Assembly (NCBI RefSeq): GCF_031143425.1
Contig: NC_090446.1
Span: forward strand, 656,229,717 to 656,293,716
Source: Pleurodeles waltl
Taxonomy: Eukaryota; Chordata; Amphibia; Caudata; Salamandridae
DNA length: 64,000 bases
Reading direction: 5' to 3'
Shown: positions 31,725 to 43,800 of the stretch, piece after piece
How positions within the stretch are numbered: the stretch's first letter is position 1
How the letters are laid out: every line of letters starts with the position of its first letter
Made by a program: the position numbers and the translations under genes
The notes under the pieces: generated by a model
Databases searched by the model: none
Told to the model about the DNA's origin: nothing
What the model saw: only the letters and a program-made list of their open reading frames with translations

Positions 31725-32840
31725 TATATGAACCCAGAGAGGGGTACAAGATGACAGCCTAATGTGCTTAGACCATTTTCAGACCTTGCCACCACAGAAG
31801 AAAGGGCTATTATCAAAAAATTCTGATTGAATAGGCAAACTATTCTTGAGTTATTTTATCAGCTGGAGCCATACGTTCTGCCTCACAATAGGATTCCCAC
31901 ATCAATAACACCAATAATCAAAATCATGGTGGTACTCCATTTTGCCGCCACAGGACACAATGAGACAGTATCAGTTGTGCCACAACCAACTTTAAGTGGT
32001 GTGCTACAATACATTTTTCTTCAAATGAGGCACATCAACATCTTCATCCAATTTCCATGTAATCAGGATTTGGCAAATTTGAAGGGAATTTTTATGCCTT
32101 AGGTGACATACCACATTTGGTTGGAGTAATTGGTAGCACACATGCTGCCTTAGTGTCACCACTCACCAGAGAATATGTCTACCACAATTGGAAGAACGTC
32201 CATTCAATCAATGTACATGTTGTCTTCTTATCTGATTTGTACAACTCAAGCATGTGTGCCTATTTCACAGGGTCAATACATGATTCCTTTGTACTACAGA
32301 ACAGCACCATACCCCTGCAAATGTCTCAACTTGGACCTAGGAGGGTCTGGCTTGTTGGTAAGAGCAATATGACAACATGATGATTAGCTTACATTCTAGT
32401 TTAAGATTGTACAATGGGATGAGATATTTTAGCTCAATATAATTTTTCATTTCATATAGGTGACTCAGCTTATCTGAACTCACCATGGTTGTTAGCATGG
32501 CTGAGGAATTCATCTACCACAGGGAAAGTCCCCTTTAATGAGGCACATGGAAGGATGCAAAAGCTAGCGTAGTGGGCTTTTGGACTTTTTAAGTCCAGAT
32601 TTCACTGTCTGAATAAAACTGATGGAGCCCTCCTCTACTCGCCAGATAAGGTGTGCAAAATCACCATAGCCTGCTGAATGTTGTACAACATAGCCCTGCG
32701 ACAGAACATCCCATACATTTCAGAGGATGGAGACCATGATGAGCAATCGGGTGAGGATGTCGAAATGCCAAGTGAAGATAATAGTAAAAAGGAAGGAATT
32801 GACCAACGTCAAGATGTCACTGACAACTTCTTCTCATGAT
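31725..32840 (+). pseudogene. Decayed Harbinger (HARBI1-like) DDE transposase
   Basis: Frames after a TTTTTTAATGCAG acceptor near 31,724 give SLMCLDHFQTLPPQKKG, then LNRQTILELFYQLEP (out of frame), then VGVIGSTHAALVSPLTREYV, KNVHSINVHVV and TGSIHDSFVLQNS. A GT...AG intron (32,358-32,459, 102 bp) splits the conserved GDSAY block: G at the end of exon 1 joins DSAYLNSPWLLAW. The C-terminal part carries FNEAHGRMQKL, KSRFHCLNKTDGALLYSPDK and an acidic tail with EEGIDQRQDV-like sequence. The first catalytic Asp expected in an IDGTH motif is changed (IGSTH), and several stops are present, so it is inactive. Confidence 0.7.
32358..32459 (+). other. Predicted intron in Harbinger transposase
   Basis: GTAAGAG donor at 32,358 and TTTCATATAG acceptor ending at 32,459; removing it restores the GDSAY coding continuity. 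Confidence 0.55.
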
Positions 32841-33105
32841 TGTAAGCATATCTTTACCTAACGTTACATTCAATGTCCAAAGAACGTGTAATATAAAGAG
32901 CATATCAGTCTGTGCAGGACATGTTTTTAGGAATAGGTAGTTTAGGAAATTCCAGGGCAAAAATGTTTGTAGATTAAATTTCTGACACATTGACTTATGT
33001 GTTCATATATATTGTTTATCTTTGATTATTCTAAGTAAATGTATCCTTGTTACTTGTCACTTGTAAACTGTCTATTTTGTCATTTAAAATCATTAATTTT
33101 TCCAG

Positions 33106-33760
33106 CTATTCTGTATAAGGATCCTTCACCATGCCATCGTCATTTGGACATTTCAAAGTTGTGACCTTTGCTGTTATATGCTGTTGTTGCAAAGCACAAT
33201 GGGAATATGGGTTGATCCTGTGAAAAACGCACACACTTTGGATGTGCACATCTTGTACAAAGACAACTTGCGCAGTGATTGAATGGAACTTTATGAGATT
33301 GTAGAAGACTTGCTTCCTGTTGAAAGTTTCCACCATGGCAATTAGTCCTGCTTAACTTGCTATGAGCACATGTGTAAGTCGACCCACTACATATTCAGCT
33401 CCCTGCACATTTGCTAAATTCTCATTTTGTGTTAAGTATATGAAGCTGTTGATGTGTCTCATCATTGTAGCAAGAATTGTTTGTAGCATACCACTTAAAG
33501 TTGGTTGTGACAGGCCACCACATACTGCCACAGTGTATTGAAATGATATTGTGATCGCAAAATTGTGTACTGCCATGATTTTGACTATTGATGTTATTGA
33601 GGTGGAATTCCTATTGTGAGGCAGGCGATCTGGCTCCAGCTGATGACATGAATCAATAATAGTTTGCCTATTTAATGTGATTATATCCCATTCTTCCATG
33701 CTGTCAAGGTCTGTAACTGTAAAAAAAAAAAAAAATGACAGACTATTGTGTTTATGCATG
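33106..33760 (-). pseudogene. Decayed Harbinger transposase fragment, opposite orientation
   Basis: After a poly-T/ACAG acceptor (about 33,735-33,718 on the minus strand) the frame reads LNRQTIIDSCHQLEPDRLPH, NSTSITSIVKIMAVHNFA, GGLSQPTLSGMLQTIL, matching the plus-strand copy's N-terminal half. A second piece (33,336-33,106) matches its KNVHSINVQVV to LQMSQL region in degraded form. The C-terminal third is absent. It points tail-to-tail towards the plus-strand copy about 270 bp away. Confidence 0.6.
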
Positions 33761-33839
33761 TGTTCTAATTTTTCTGCTTACGTTTGACAAATCTAGTCCA
33801 GAGTGAATAGTAGTCAGATAATGGAGGAGATTAGCTTCT

Positions 33840-34680
33840 TCATCTCATGCTAGTGGTGAAAATCTTGCCATCCTCTCTTGGTGGTCCAGATGACCATCCC
33901 CTTCTGGGATAGGGGTGGGGGGGCGTTCTCACAGTTGCATGTACTGAAGTGGTTGCAGATGTTTCTGCTTGTGGCTGGGCCTCCGTTTCTGTAGCTGAGT
34001 CAGATATAGTGGTCATAGTTGTGTTAGGGCCACAGAAAAGGGTAGATGGTGCTGAGAAAGCCTTGCACGTATGGTGGTAAATGTCAAACAGGACCCCAGT
34101 TAGGGAGCTAATATTTGAGTTTAGAGCCTGCATCTCTATATTGCGCTTCCTCTGTAACTACTAACTGTCCCAGAGCTCTGAAAGTACCTGGCTCATCAGG
34201 TCTTAGGACAGATGTAGGGATTCTAAGACCTGATCTATGATGGTCTGGGTGACAGTTATCCCAGTGGCCTCACTTTGCTGACCCACATATTCCCTCACAC
34301 ATACCCTACCCCCACTACTGCCACTACCCCGTGCCCTTGAGCCAGTGTGTCCCATTCCACTGGTTCCTGGCTGAACTGGAGGTGGTGGTGGTGTTGGCTC
34401 GATAGCAGCCAGGACTGGGGGGCACAAGACTGGAGTGATGTTCCTTTGGACACCAGACGTGGAGGTGTCCATTGGCTGAGGTTTTTTAACAGCTGGGGCA
34501 GGAGGTGTAGATGTGGGCTGAGTGAGACTTGCTGGAGTTGTCTACCCAGACTGACCACATCGACCAGGCTGCTCCACATCATCTGGAGTTACAGGAGTGG
34601 ATTCCTCACTTGATCCTGGAGCTGTTGAGGTATCCTCAGTGGCAGATGTTTGTTCATGCACTGTTGGTGTAGGACCTAAT
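33840..34680 (-). pseudogene. Decayed Harbinger Myb-like partner, C-terminal exon
   Basis: Minus-strand frames after a CAATTCATATTAG acceptor near 34,680 are rich in Pro, Thr, Ser and Gln (TPPAPAVKKPQPMDTSTSG, PPPPPVQPGTSGMGHTG), then a helical-looking EMQALNSNISSLTGVLFDIY and a low-complexity tail. This resembles the C-terminal half of Myb-like Harbinger partners such as 63,028-63,792. It is broken by stops and about 80 bp upstream of the minus-strand transposase fragment. Confidence 0.4.
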
Positions 34681-34879
34681 ATGAATTGCAGGACAAAAAA
34701 ATGTAAAAATGTGGATTATGAAGCAAATGTGTTTTGAGCTACAAATGAAGCAAACTAGAAAATAATATTTTGTTTTTATAATATGTTTAGATCTTTTAGT
34801 GTTTTTGGTTCTTACCCATACATTATAAATGACACTCATCCAAACTTTTAAAGAAAGGCATGTGAAGAGATGTCTTGGA

Positions 34880-35340
34880 AAAAAATATATTACTTAGGAA
34901 GTATTCATGCATCGGGACCAGCATTTTGACTTCACCGGCCCAGAAATGACGTAATCGGTCGCTCGGACCCCGATACGAGATATGGACCACGTCTTACCAA
35001 GTTTATTAATACTTTCTCTGCACCTTATCATGACTGTATCATTGATTACTATGACTGACTGGACACTACTTTGCCCTGGAGAAGCCCTTTGTTGATGGGC
35101 GAAACGTGTTGGCTGTTAATCCTAAGTACCTTATGCCGTAATAAGACTTCTGGGAGAATACCAAGTATTGGAATTGAAAATAATTAAATGGAAGATTTGC
35201 TTCATCATCATCACCAGATTATTGGACTCTTTGTTTACTGTATTTAAATTGTTGCTTTCTCAGTGGTGCACCGCCGTTTTGATTTCTCATTATTTAGGAA
35301 GTGTACATAAGGAATACTACATATTCAACTCAACTCGGTG
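34880..35340 (+). mobile_element. Penelope-like element end fragment
   Basis: It contains the hammerhead-like motif at 35,071-35,113 followed by a tail region (GTGGTGCACCGCCGTTTTGA) as in PLE ends. No coding part is attached, so it is a short insertion or a remnant. Confidence 0.45.
35071..35113 (+). ncRNA. Hammerhead-like motif, PLE remnant
   Basis: Stem I GCC (35,073-35,075)/GGC (35,111-35,113); core CTGGAGA (one change from CUGANGA, A6 to G); stem II GCCC/GGGC; GAAA at 35,101-35,104; CGTG then UU at the cleavage position. The A6 change predicts loss of activity. Confidence 0.5.
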
Positions 35341-35399
35341 TGGAGGAGAATGTAAAAGTTAACCATTCCAAGGCCTAGCATGCTAAAATTCAGACTATT

Positions 35400-36865
35400 A
35401 TGCAATTTAATAGGATTAATGAGATTGGTCATCATATGAATTTAGCTAAGTAAAGTTATTATCATTGCACTTATATTCTGCATACAACATGACATGATAT
35501 AAAATATTTAAGTCAACATAGTTTGATTTGTGAAACTAATTACTTCACTTCAATGAAATGAAAAGAAAGTGACAACATACAACACTACATGAAATAATCC
35601 ACTTTTTATTCACTGCATAAAATGTGGTTTGAGAGATGCCTGACTTATTCACATATGTGTATTTATGGAAGAAAAGAGAGAACAACCAACATCAACTTGC
35701 AAACATATTTTCCAAGTATGGAAGCAAGGAATCATGATAGTTGTAGTCCTTTCAATTTGACATTGCCAACACTTGAAAAATTGTAATTTGAACACTCCTA
35801 GTAAAATGTATACTGTGAAGACGTGCACACATTTTCAAAAATATGACATGTAAAATTTGTTAAGCAGTGAAAAAATACTTACAAGCACCATACCTTCATG
35901 GTATTATGAATGGAGTTTTGTACCTGTTATCTTAACTATAAAAATATACATTCAAACATACAAACAATCAAATACAAGAAATGATTAATGAAAAAAAACA
36001 CACATATTGATCACACATATTGCCTAGTAATATAAGGAGAGTTGGCATCATAATGCTACTAATTTGATGATGACAATAGATCTGTGATTTTTTAAATTGT
36101 GCTTATATGTTTTACAAAGTTGTATTTTGTACTTGTGCTCCTAACAATTGTGGCTCTACTCCAATGATTTCATCCACGATGACTGGCAAATCTCCCTCTG
36201 TAAAGCGTGGATGTCTCCCCCTGCCGTTATGAGTAACTGAAAATAAATGAAATTGAGGCCCTCAAGTTATTGACATTTTTTAAAATGGAACAAAATAAAA
36301 TAACCTGACTTCTGAGTGGCAAATTAAGCAACTAAATGGTGTACTGCAGTGGAATGGCACAAGATCATTGTCTAAAATGGAGTGTGCTTGATAGAGTGGC
36401 ATGCAGATGTTCACAATTAGCCAATATACATCAGGTGTGTGCTGCTGGCATCCATCAAAAAGCCACAGCTATAGCATAGCCACAGCCAGAGTACAGTGTT
36501 GAGTGTGTCCCGCAACGGACTCCCGCCATCAGGAATCTGCTGCCAGGACAACATCAACACGACTGTGAAAGCTAAATATGCTTGGCGCAATCCTGCTGCC
36601 CTGTTCGTGATAGAGTACTATTAGGCAGTATTGGAGGCAGTCACATTGGCAGCGGTAGACCACTTGCATGTCAGACTTCACTCTGTCATCGCGGAGGGAG
36701 GTTCAACCACTTGCATCTAAATACTGCAGTTGAAACTTCATCAGATTGATGGAGTATTTGAAACAGCCACCATATCATGACAACGGAACTTCCGTCAAGA
36801 TCTGAATCAGACCATAAGTCTACTAGCACTTGAAGATTAAAGGTTGGCCCAGGAATTGAAGAAAC
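35400..36865. other. Unassigned interval
   Basis: AT-rich, with no gene or clear element ends. Confidence 0.35.
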
Positions 36866-36868
36866 CTA

Positions 36869-37363
36869 GGGACATATTTAAGAAAAGTGGTGCTTCACCC
36901 AGTGCAGCGCCACTTTCCTTGCACCCCTTAGCGCCCCCCTAACATCACCATGTGTGTGCCATATTTAACATACGGTGCACCATGGCGGTCGTTAGGGATC
37001 TAGCATTAACATTTTAGACACTAGTTTGTCGCTTTCTTGGATTAGCGTAAAAATGTTGACATTAATCCTGCAAAGCAGCTCAAGGCCCATTGAAAACAGT
37101 GGGAGCCTCAGTTTAATGCCTGCTCTGTAAAGGCATTAAAATGCACTTTTTTCAGCCCTCCTCATGGGGGAACACCCCCCTTGCATACATTATGCCTGGG
37201 GAAGGCATAATGTGGTGAAAGGGGTTACAAAGTCGCGCAAAGCATGCATTGCACCACTTTGTAATTATGGCACAGCAGTTATGGCCTCGTTGGGCCACAT
37301 TAGCGTAGAAAAGATTACGCTAATGTGGCGCAAGGAGGTGCTAGGGGCTCTTCAATATGTCCC
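36869..37363. mobile_element. MITE, 495 bp, CTA duplication
   Basis: Left end GGGACATATTTAAG; right end in reverse complement GGGACATATTGAAG; CTA flanks both (36,866-36,868; 37,364-37,366). A subterminal inverted repeat (TAGCGTA...TACGCTA; TTAGCGTAGAAAAGATTACGCTAA) lies near the right end. There are no genes. A 3-bp duplication fits the PIF/Harbinger group. Confidence 0.75.
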
Positions 37364-37689
37364 CTAGTATTATTAAAAATCAGTTGTTTCTTGTAACTAA
37401 TGGGGTGCTACCTTACCTTATCTTCGCCTTGTGCAGATTTTTCGACACAGGTTTTTGCTAACTCACTGCAGATTAGACATTTTTCCCCGTCTAGTCCTCT
37501 TCCCGGCATTTAGCGATTGGTATGATGTCTTGGTCAAGTGACCCTTTGACAATATATCCATGCAAGGCACTTTACACATTGTTCTTTTTGAAACATTTAT
37601 GATTTACCACATAGACACTTTATAAACACTTAACCCCTTGAGTGCCCCGGACGAAATGGCCGAGCATCTCCCTCCCCTGGGCAGAGATG

Positions 37690-37919
37690 GAGGGGGAATC
37701 GCTTCCCCTTCTATCCCCACCCCCTGTGACCCCCCAGTAGCGTCTGATAACATCAGCGTGCTTTCACGCGCTGACCTCATCAAAGGCCTTCCCCCGGCGC
37801 TGGAAGCTCAGCTTCCAGCACCCGATCGAAGGAGAAATGCAAAAGCATTTCTCCTCCGATCACGTGGAGGGGGCAGAGAGGCATGAAAGGAGAGGAAAGG
37901 CTTTTCCTCTCCTTTCATG
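37690..37919 (+). repeat. Hairpin chain at left end of TTAA element
   Basis: Successive inverted repeats include GGGGAATCGCTTCCCC (about 37,692), CAGCGTG/CACGCGCTG (about 37,755-37,777), GCTGGAAGCTCAGCTTCCAGC (about 37,800), GGAGAAATGC/GCATTTCTCC (about 37,830-37,854) and a 38-nt palindrome at 37,882-37,919 (CATGAAAGGAGAGGAAAGG with its complement). These are positional equivalents of the hairpins at 1,640-2,010. Confidence 0.75.
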
Positions 37920-37954
37920 TCTCGAAAGGGCATTTCTGCTGCCCAATCGCAATG

Positions 37955-38950
37955 CCACTAGAAACCAGTTTTTTTTGTTTTTTTTGTATGTTAAATAAGG
38001 GGAGCGGCCCCTTGGGCAAGGGCCGCTCCTCGGGGGGCAAATTATTTCTAGGCTATTTCCGCCCCCCTGGGGGAAGATCGGCCTAAAGTTATTAGGCTGA
38101 TCTGCCCCCAGGGGGGGTAGAAATCCACTAGACACTAGGGACCATTTTATTTATTGTTTTTTTTTCTTTTTTTTTATGGAGCGACCCCTTGGGCAAGGGT
38201 CACTCCCAGGGGGATGGGGGGGAGTTATTATTAGGCCATTTCTGCCCCCCTGGGGGCAGATCGGCCTTGCGATCTGCCATGGGGGGGCAGAAACCACTAG
38301 ACACCAGGGATTTTGTTTTTTTTGTAGTTGCGCATAAGGGGAGTGGCCCCTTGGGCCAGGGCCACTCCCCAGGGGGGCAAATTACTTTTAGGCCATTTCT
38401 GCCCCCATGGGGGCAGATCAGCCTAAAATTATTAGGCCGATCCTCCCCAGGGGGTGGTGCAGAAAACCACTAGACACCAGGGACAATTTTTTTGTTTGTT
38501 AATTTTTATTTTTTTATGTTTAGGGAGCGACCCCTTGGGCAAGGTTCGCTTCGGGGGGGGGGGAATTTTTATTAGGCCATTTCTGCCCCCCGGGGGCCGA
38601 TCGGTCTATTTTTGTTAAGCCAATCTGCCCCCAAAGGGGGCAGAAACCTCTAGACACCATGGATTGGTGTGTGTGTATGTGTGTGTTTTGTTTTTGGGGG
38701 GCAGCCCCTTGGGCAAGGATCGCTCCCCTTGGGGGCAGATTGGCCTATTTTTGGAATGCCCATCTGCCCCCAAGGGGGGCAGAAAGCCCACCAGAGACCA
38801 GGGAAGATTAAAAAAAAAAAATAAGAGGTTGGGGGTATGTCCATACCCCCACCCCAAATAAATGGGACCAAAGTTGTTCTGCCCACCAGTGGGCAGATTG
38901 GGCAATTACCCCTGATCCACACCCCGGGGGGACAGAAAGTCTACTAGATG
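37955..38950 (+). repeat. Tandem array of ~173-bp hairpin units, second copy
   Basis: The anchor CCACTAGACACCAGGGA or a variant recurs at 37,955, 38,125, 38,294, 38,467, 38,647, 38,788 and about 38,941. Between equivalent anchors this copy has about three units fewer than copy 1. Units carry GAGCGGCCC/GGGCCGCTC-type and TCTGCCCCC/GGGGGCAGA hairpins. Confidence 0.85.
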
Positions 38951-39519
38951 CCAGGGAATAAAAACAATAAAAGAAAATAGTGGAGTGTTGGCTACCAACT
39001 AGTATGGGCCTGGTTATGCCCCCACCCGAACTGAAGGGGCTAACAGTCATTCAGCTGTCCCCCGCACACTAAAACATCTTATCCCATGGCAAGCAAGAGG
39101 ACAATTATTTTTGGTTTTTGTTTTACATTTGGGCCATGAGAGCTTGGTAACTCTCAAAATCGTCCCACTTGGAATGGTGAGGGTTGCACTTTTTTTTTTT
39201 ACTTTAGGAAGCTGCCATGTAGAAAAATCCACAAGACCTAGACACATCTGAAAACTAAACATCTAGTTGATTCCAGGGTGGTGTGCTTCACATGCACCCC
39301 GCACCATTTCCTTACCCAAAATGCCCTGAAAACCTTCTACTTTGCTGGAAAGCACACATTTTTCCCACATTTTTGTGATGGAACCTTCCGGAATCTGCAG
39401 GAATTCACAAAATTCCTACCACCCAGCATTGTCTCATCTATACCGATAAAATTTCTGCTGCACTTGTCAGCCTAAAAATGTTTTTTTTCAAACTGCCCTT
39501 TTGGACCCACTTTGGTTCC

Positions 39520-40740
39520 CCCTCAATTTCGACGTGTTTTTGGGTCTTCCCTGTCACAAACACTTGGCCCACCCACACAAGTGAGGTACCATTTTTATCT
39601 GGAGACTTGGGGGAACACTTGGAGGAAAGAAATTTGTGGCTCCTCTCAGATTCAAGTACTTTCTGTCACCAAAATGTGAGGGAAAAGTGTTTTTTTAGCC
39701 ACATTTAGAGTTTTGCAAAGGATTCTGGGTAACAGAACCAGGTGAGAACCCAACAAGTCACCCCGTCTTGGATTTCCCTAGGTCTCTAGTTTTCAAAAGT
39801 GCACAGGTTTGGTAGGTTTCCCTAGGTGGCGGCTGAGCTAAAGGCCAAAATCCACAGGTAGGCACTTTGCAAAAAACACCTCCGTTTTCTTTGAGAAAAT
39901 GTGATGTGTCCACTTTGTGTTTTGAGGCATTTCCTGTCGCAAGCACTAGGCCTACCCACACAAGTGAGGTACCATTTTTATCGGGAGACTTCAGGGAATA
40001 CTGGGTGTAAGGAAATTTGTGGCTCCTCTCAGATTCCAGTACTTTCTGTCACCAAAATGTGAGGAAAAAGTGTTTTTTTAGCCACATTTTGAGTTTTGCA
40101 AAGGATTCTGGGTAACAGAACCAGGTGAGAACCCCACAAGTCACCCCGTCTTGGATTCCCCTAGGTCTCTAGTTTTCAAAAGTGCACAGGTTTGGTAGGT
40201 TTCCCTAGGTGGCGGCTGAGCTAAATGCCAAAATCCACAGATAGGCACTTTTGCAAAAAACACCTCCGTTTTCTTTGAGAAAATGTGATGTGTCCACTTT
40301 GTGTTTTGGGGCATTTCCTGTCGCAGGCACTAGGCCTACCCACACAAGTGAGGTACCATTTTTATCGGGAGACTTCAGGGAATACTGGGTGTAAGGAAAT
40401 TTGTGACTCCTCTCAGATTCCAGAACTTTCTGTCACCAAAATATGAGTAAAAAGGTGTTTTTTTTTAACCACATTTTGAGGCTTGCAAAGGATTCTGGGT
40501 AACAGAACCTGGTGAGAGCCCCACAAGTCACCCCGTCTTGGATTCCCCTAGGTCTCTAGTCTTCAAAAATGCACAGGTCTGGTAGGTTTCCTTAAGTGGC
40601 GGCTGAGCTAGAGGCCAAAATCCACAGGTAGGCACTTTGCAAAAAACACCTCTGTGTTTTGGAGCATTTCCTGTCGCGGCCACTAGGCCTACCCACACAA
40701 GTGAGGTACCATTTTTATCGGGAGACTTGGGAGAACATAG
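39520..40740 (+). repeat. Tandem array of ~385-bp units
   Basis: GGATTCTGGGTAACAGAACC recurs at 39,720, 40,103 and 40,490 (spacing 383 and 387). The unit includes AGTGAGGTACCATTTTTATC, GGTTTGGTAGGTTTCCCTAG and TCAGATTCCAGTACTTTCTG. The last unit is internally deleted. Short ORFs repeat with the unit and are not genes. Confidence 0.85.
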
Positions 40741-40879
40741 AATACCAAAACAAGTGCTATTACCCTTTGTCTTTCTCTACATCTACAAAAGTTATGAGGG
40801 CCTAAGCGCGCCCTGCCCCAAATAGCCAAAAAAAGGCCTGGCACCTGAGGGGGAAAAGGCCTGGCAGCGAAGGGGTTAA

Positions 40880-43800
40880 CAATTTGTTAAATTAATTTAA
40901 TTCAATGTTGACCAGCACTTTTGTTCTTATAACAATTGGCCGCTACTGCTATGTGCTGTAGAATGACTAGCTTTTTAAACTTAGTGGTGAAGATCAGGAA
41001 ACTGCTTTTAGCTTAGTGATGATGTTTCTTTTTTGCTTTAGTATGATTTTACTTTAATTATGTAGCTGAATATGTGCTTTATTACTGCACTGGATGCTTT
41101 TATGGTTTTTATGAAAAATGAATAAAGCTAACTTTGATGGAATGATAGTAAAACGACCTACAGACTCACATTTCCTTTACTTTTGGTGGTGAGTTCTTTG
41201 TGGGGTAATCCTGCTTTTTCCTTAAGCACCAACAGCATTATAGAAATCACTCTAATGGTCGTCACCCTCCTTCAAAGGGTACTCTCATTATGTTGGTCAA
41301 TCATCTCAAATCATCTCAAAACAGATTGGGTCATCACAATAATCCCATGTAAAAACAATCATCAGTATCATCATATACATTTTAAGAAAGGAAACCATAG
41401 GGTGTGATCACAAAAAACAGACACTGGCAATGCCAATAGGTCTCAGCAATCTGAAAGCTTTTGGCGCTGTCAATGTAAATGTCTTTTAGCCATGTTTTTT
41501 TTTCACTATCCAAACAGTTTACACTGCTACACCCCTCAAATAGTTATTGGATTATTAAATGTAAGACTTTATTCAGAACTATGTACCTACACCACCTCTA
41601 TGCTAACTACTTTCCAGTTCTGATCAGAGAAGTAAAGTTACTGTCATCCTATCATTATGATGGTGACCAGTATGGCTACAAAATAGTCTTCCATGTCTCA
41701 CACTATTAAAAGCACAAACAGGTGTGACAGTATTTCTCCGACCCCATCTTAGAAAGCAAAGTGATCAACTTCAAAATTGTTATAGTCTGCCCATAAATGA
41801 CATAATGCAAATTTACTAACATCATTTAGCCATTGTCAACTGTTCATTTGTTGGTTGTTTTATTCAGTAAGGTGTTGCTTCGGCTCATGCTTAGATGTAG
41901 GACTAGTATGTCTACACTGAGAAGACAACTTAGAATTGCTTGGATGTGTTTTATTTGGAAATGAACCCACAGATTGTGACTTAGCATGTGGTGAACACCT
42001 TCATGGGCTGTATTTAAGAAGTGTATCTTCCACTTTCTCAATAGCTCCTTTACAGTTTGTAAAAAGTTTAGTTCGGTGACTGAAACTTTGATTGCAAGGG
42101 TAAAGCAAGCAGGTGCAATTTATAAACACTACTTTTTTAGACAAATGCTTCTAGACATCTTTTGATCAGATAGGCGTCCACAAGTTGTAGACAGTAGAAA
42201 AAGCACAATATTTTAGAGTTTTCCCTAAAAGTTGTAAGCAAGTACACTATTGAAACATGCTCCCGTGCAAGATGGCTTCGAATAAATAGATTTGACAGAG
42301 TGATATTTTCTTTCTGTGAACACGTTAGAGAGGTGTTGTCATAGCTCAAGACAATAGAAAGAGGACCAGCTTTGCGAAGACTATAGCTGGAAATAGTCAA
42401 CTGGATTTCTGTGGCACAGACCAAAGAATACGCATTTAGAAAAGAGAACATTTTTATTCACTAATAAAACATTTTCATATTTCTTCATTTTTCTTCCTCA
42501 CGGTAACAAACTCTCACATCCTTCAGTACTTGATTGTGTGTTTTGCATTTTCCAAAATAGCTTTAGGATACACATCGTTTAGAATCGTTTTGGAAACCTT
42601 CAACTCCTTTTTAGGGTCGAGCCTGCGTCGCATGCGCTCGCGCAAGCGTATCACTAGCGAGACATTTTAGGTATTAGAAAAGGGCCTGGAGCCCGTCAAC
42701 GTCACGTCAGTGTCTTTCATTGGCAAGCTGGCTTGCCTGTTAGAATCTGCTTCTTTTGATTAGTGGAAGGCACGCATACGTCATGCCTTTTCCGGTGGTT
42801 ATCCCTCCTCGAGCGCAGCGACCAAGTACAGAAAACATGTGAGGCTCGCTGGGTTTGTGGACTACTTTTTCTCTATTTTCGCAGCGCGATCTCGCCGGGC
42901 AGAAGTCGAGCACTTCGCATACCATCGACCTTGTCACACAGTTAATTGCACTTTTGCCGGTGGTAACGCGTCCCTTTATGATAATTTATTACACATCAGG
43001 ACTCATTTTAGGCCAATGAATCTTTTGACCCAGTTGAGAGACACCTTAGGACGAGATAGCTAACCAATATGTCAATCAATACGTCAATAATGTCATCAAT
43101 ATTTATCACGACAATACATTTCACTTTAGTCAAAGTCATTAATCAATTCAAGACGCTACCATGACCTTTCAGCCATGAATGACCACATCAGTTTAGTAGA
43201 ATTTTATTAGTTTTATTCCCTATTAATTACAATCTAAAAGCAGATGCGTTAATCTTAACACCAAGAAACATAATAGCATAGTCACGATATGGCAACTTTG
43301 GTAAGATTTTATTAATGCGAGAATCACAAACATCAGAACATAACAAGGCGTGAACATAGATCATTTTAGCAGATTGTCGATAACGCGTCAATTCAATAAG
43401 GCATAAATTCGGTCGTTTGTCTATTTGCGTCAGTTTAATGAACACCTGTCCTAACCACTGATTAGCATTAGCATGTTGGGCTTCATGCAAAACAATTTAG
43501 AACACCAATTTGGAAAACATCTAACTATGGTCGCTGTCAAAAGTAAGCAGTTGGTACCTAGAAAGGAAAAGCAAACAGACAAATCACAATTGCATTGTCA
43601 TAATTACCCTCCAAAGTTTAGGTCAGCGCACAGGTTCAGTCTTCGTCTTCAGGACATTAGTCAAATCGCCATCAGTCAGAACTCAGCGCCGCGGCAAAAG
43701 GGCACTTCCCTCATAAGGAGGTAAAGTGTAAATGGACAATCTAGGGCGAGGATAGTTTAAAGTAAACCAACAAGTCACCAGACAGAGTGACAGAGTTTCT

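Larger units (their letters stand above)
37634..40875 (+). mobile_element. Complete non-autonomous TTAA (piggyBac-like) element, 3,242 bp
   Basis: TTAA at 37,630-37,633 and 40,876-40,879 flanks terminal inverted repeats CCCCTTGAGTGCC (left) and CCCCTTCGCTGCC (right, reverse complement), matching at 10 of 13 positions. The interior holds, in order, a hairpin chain (37,690-37,919), a tandem array of about 173-bp units (37,955-38,950), a linker (to about 39,260), and an array of about 385-bp units (about 39,520-40,740). A repeated AAGGCCTGGCA lies just inside the right end (about 40,833 and 40,856). No transposase reading frame exists. Copy 1 (1-2,017) is the same family in inverse orientation. 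Confidence 0.75.

Noticed and set aside
42763..43063. Possible host gene first exon in the CpG-containing block
   Set aside because: Overlapping short frames without splice or domain support; the sequence looks like repeat DNA.
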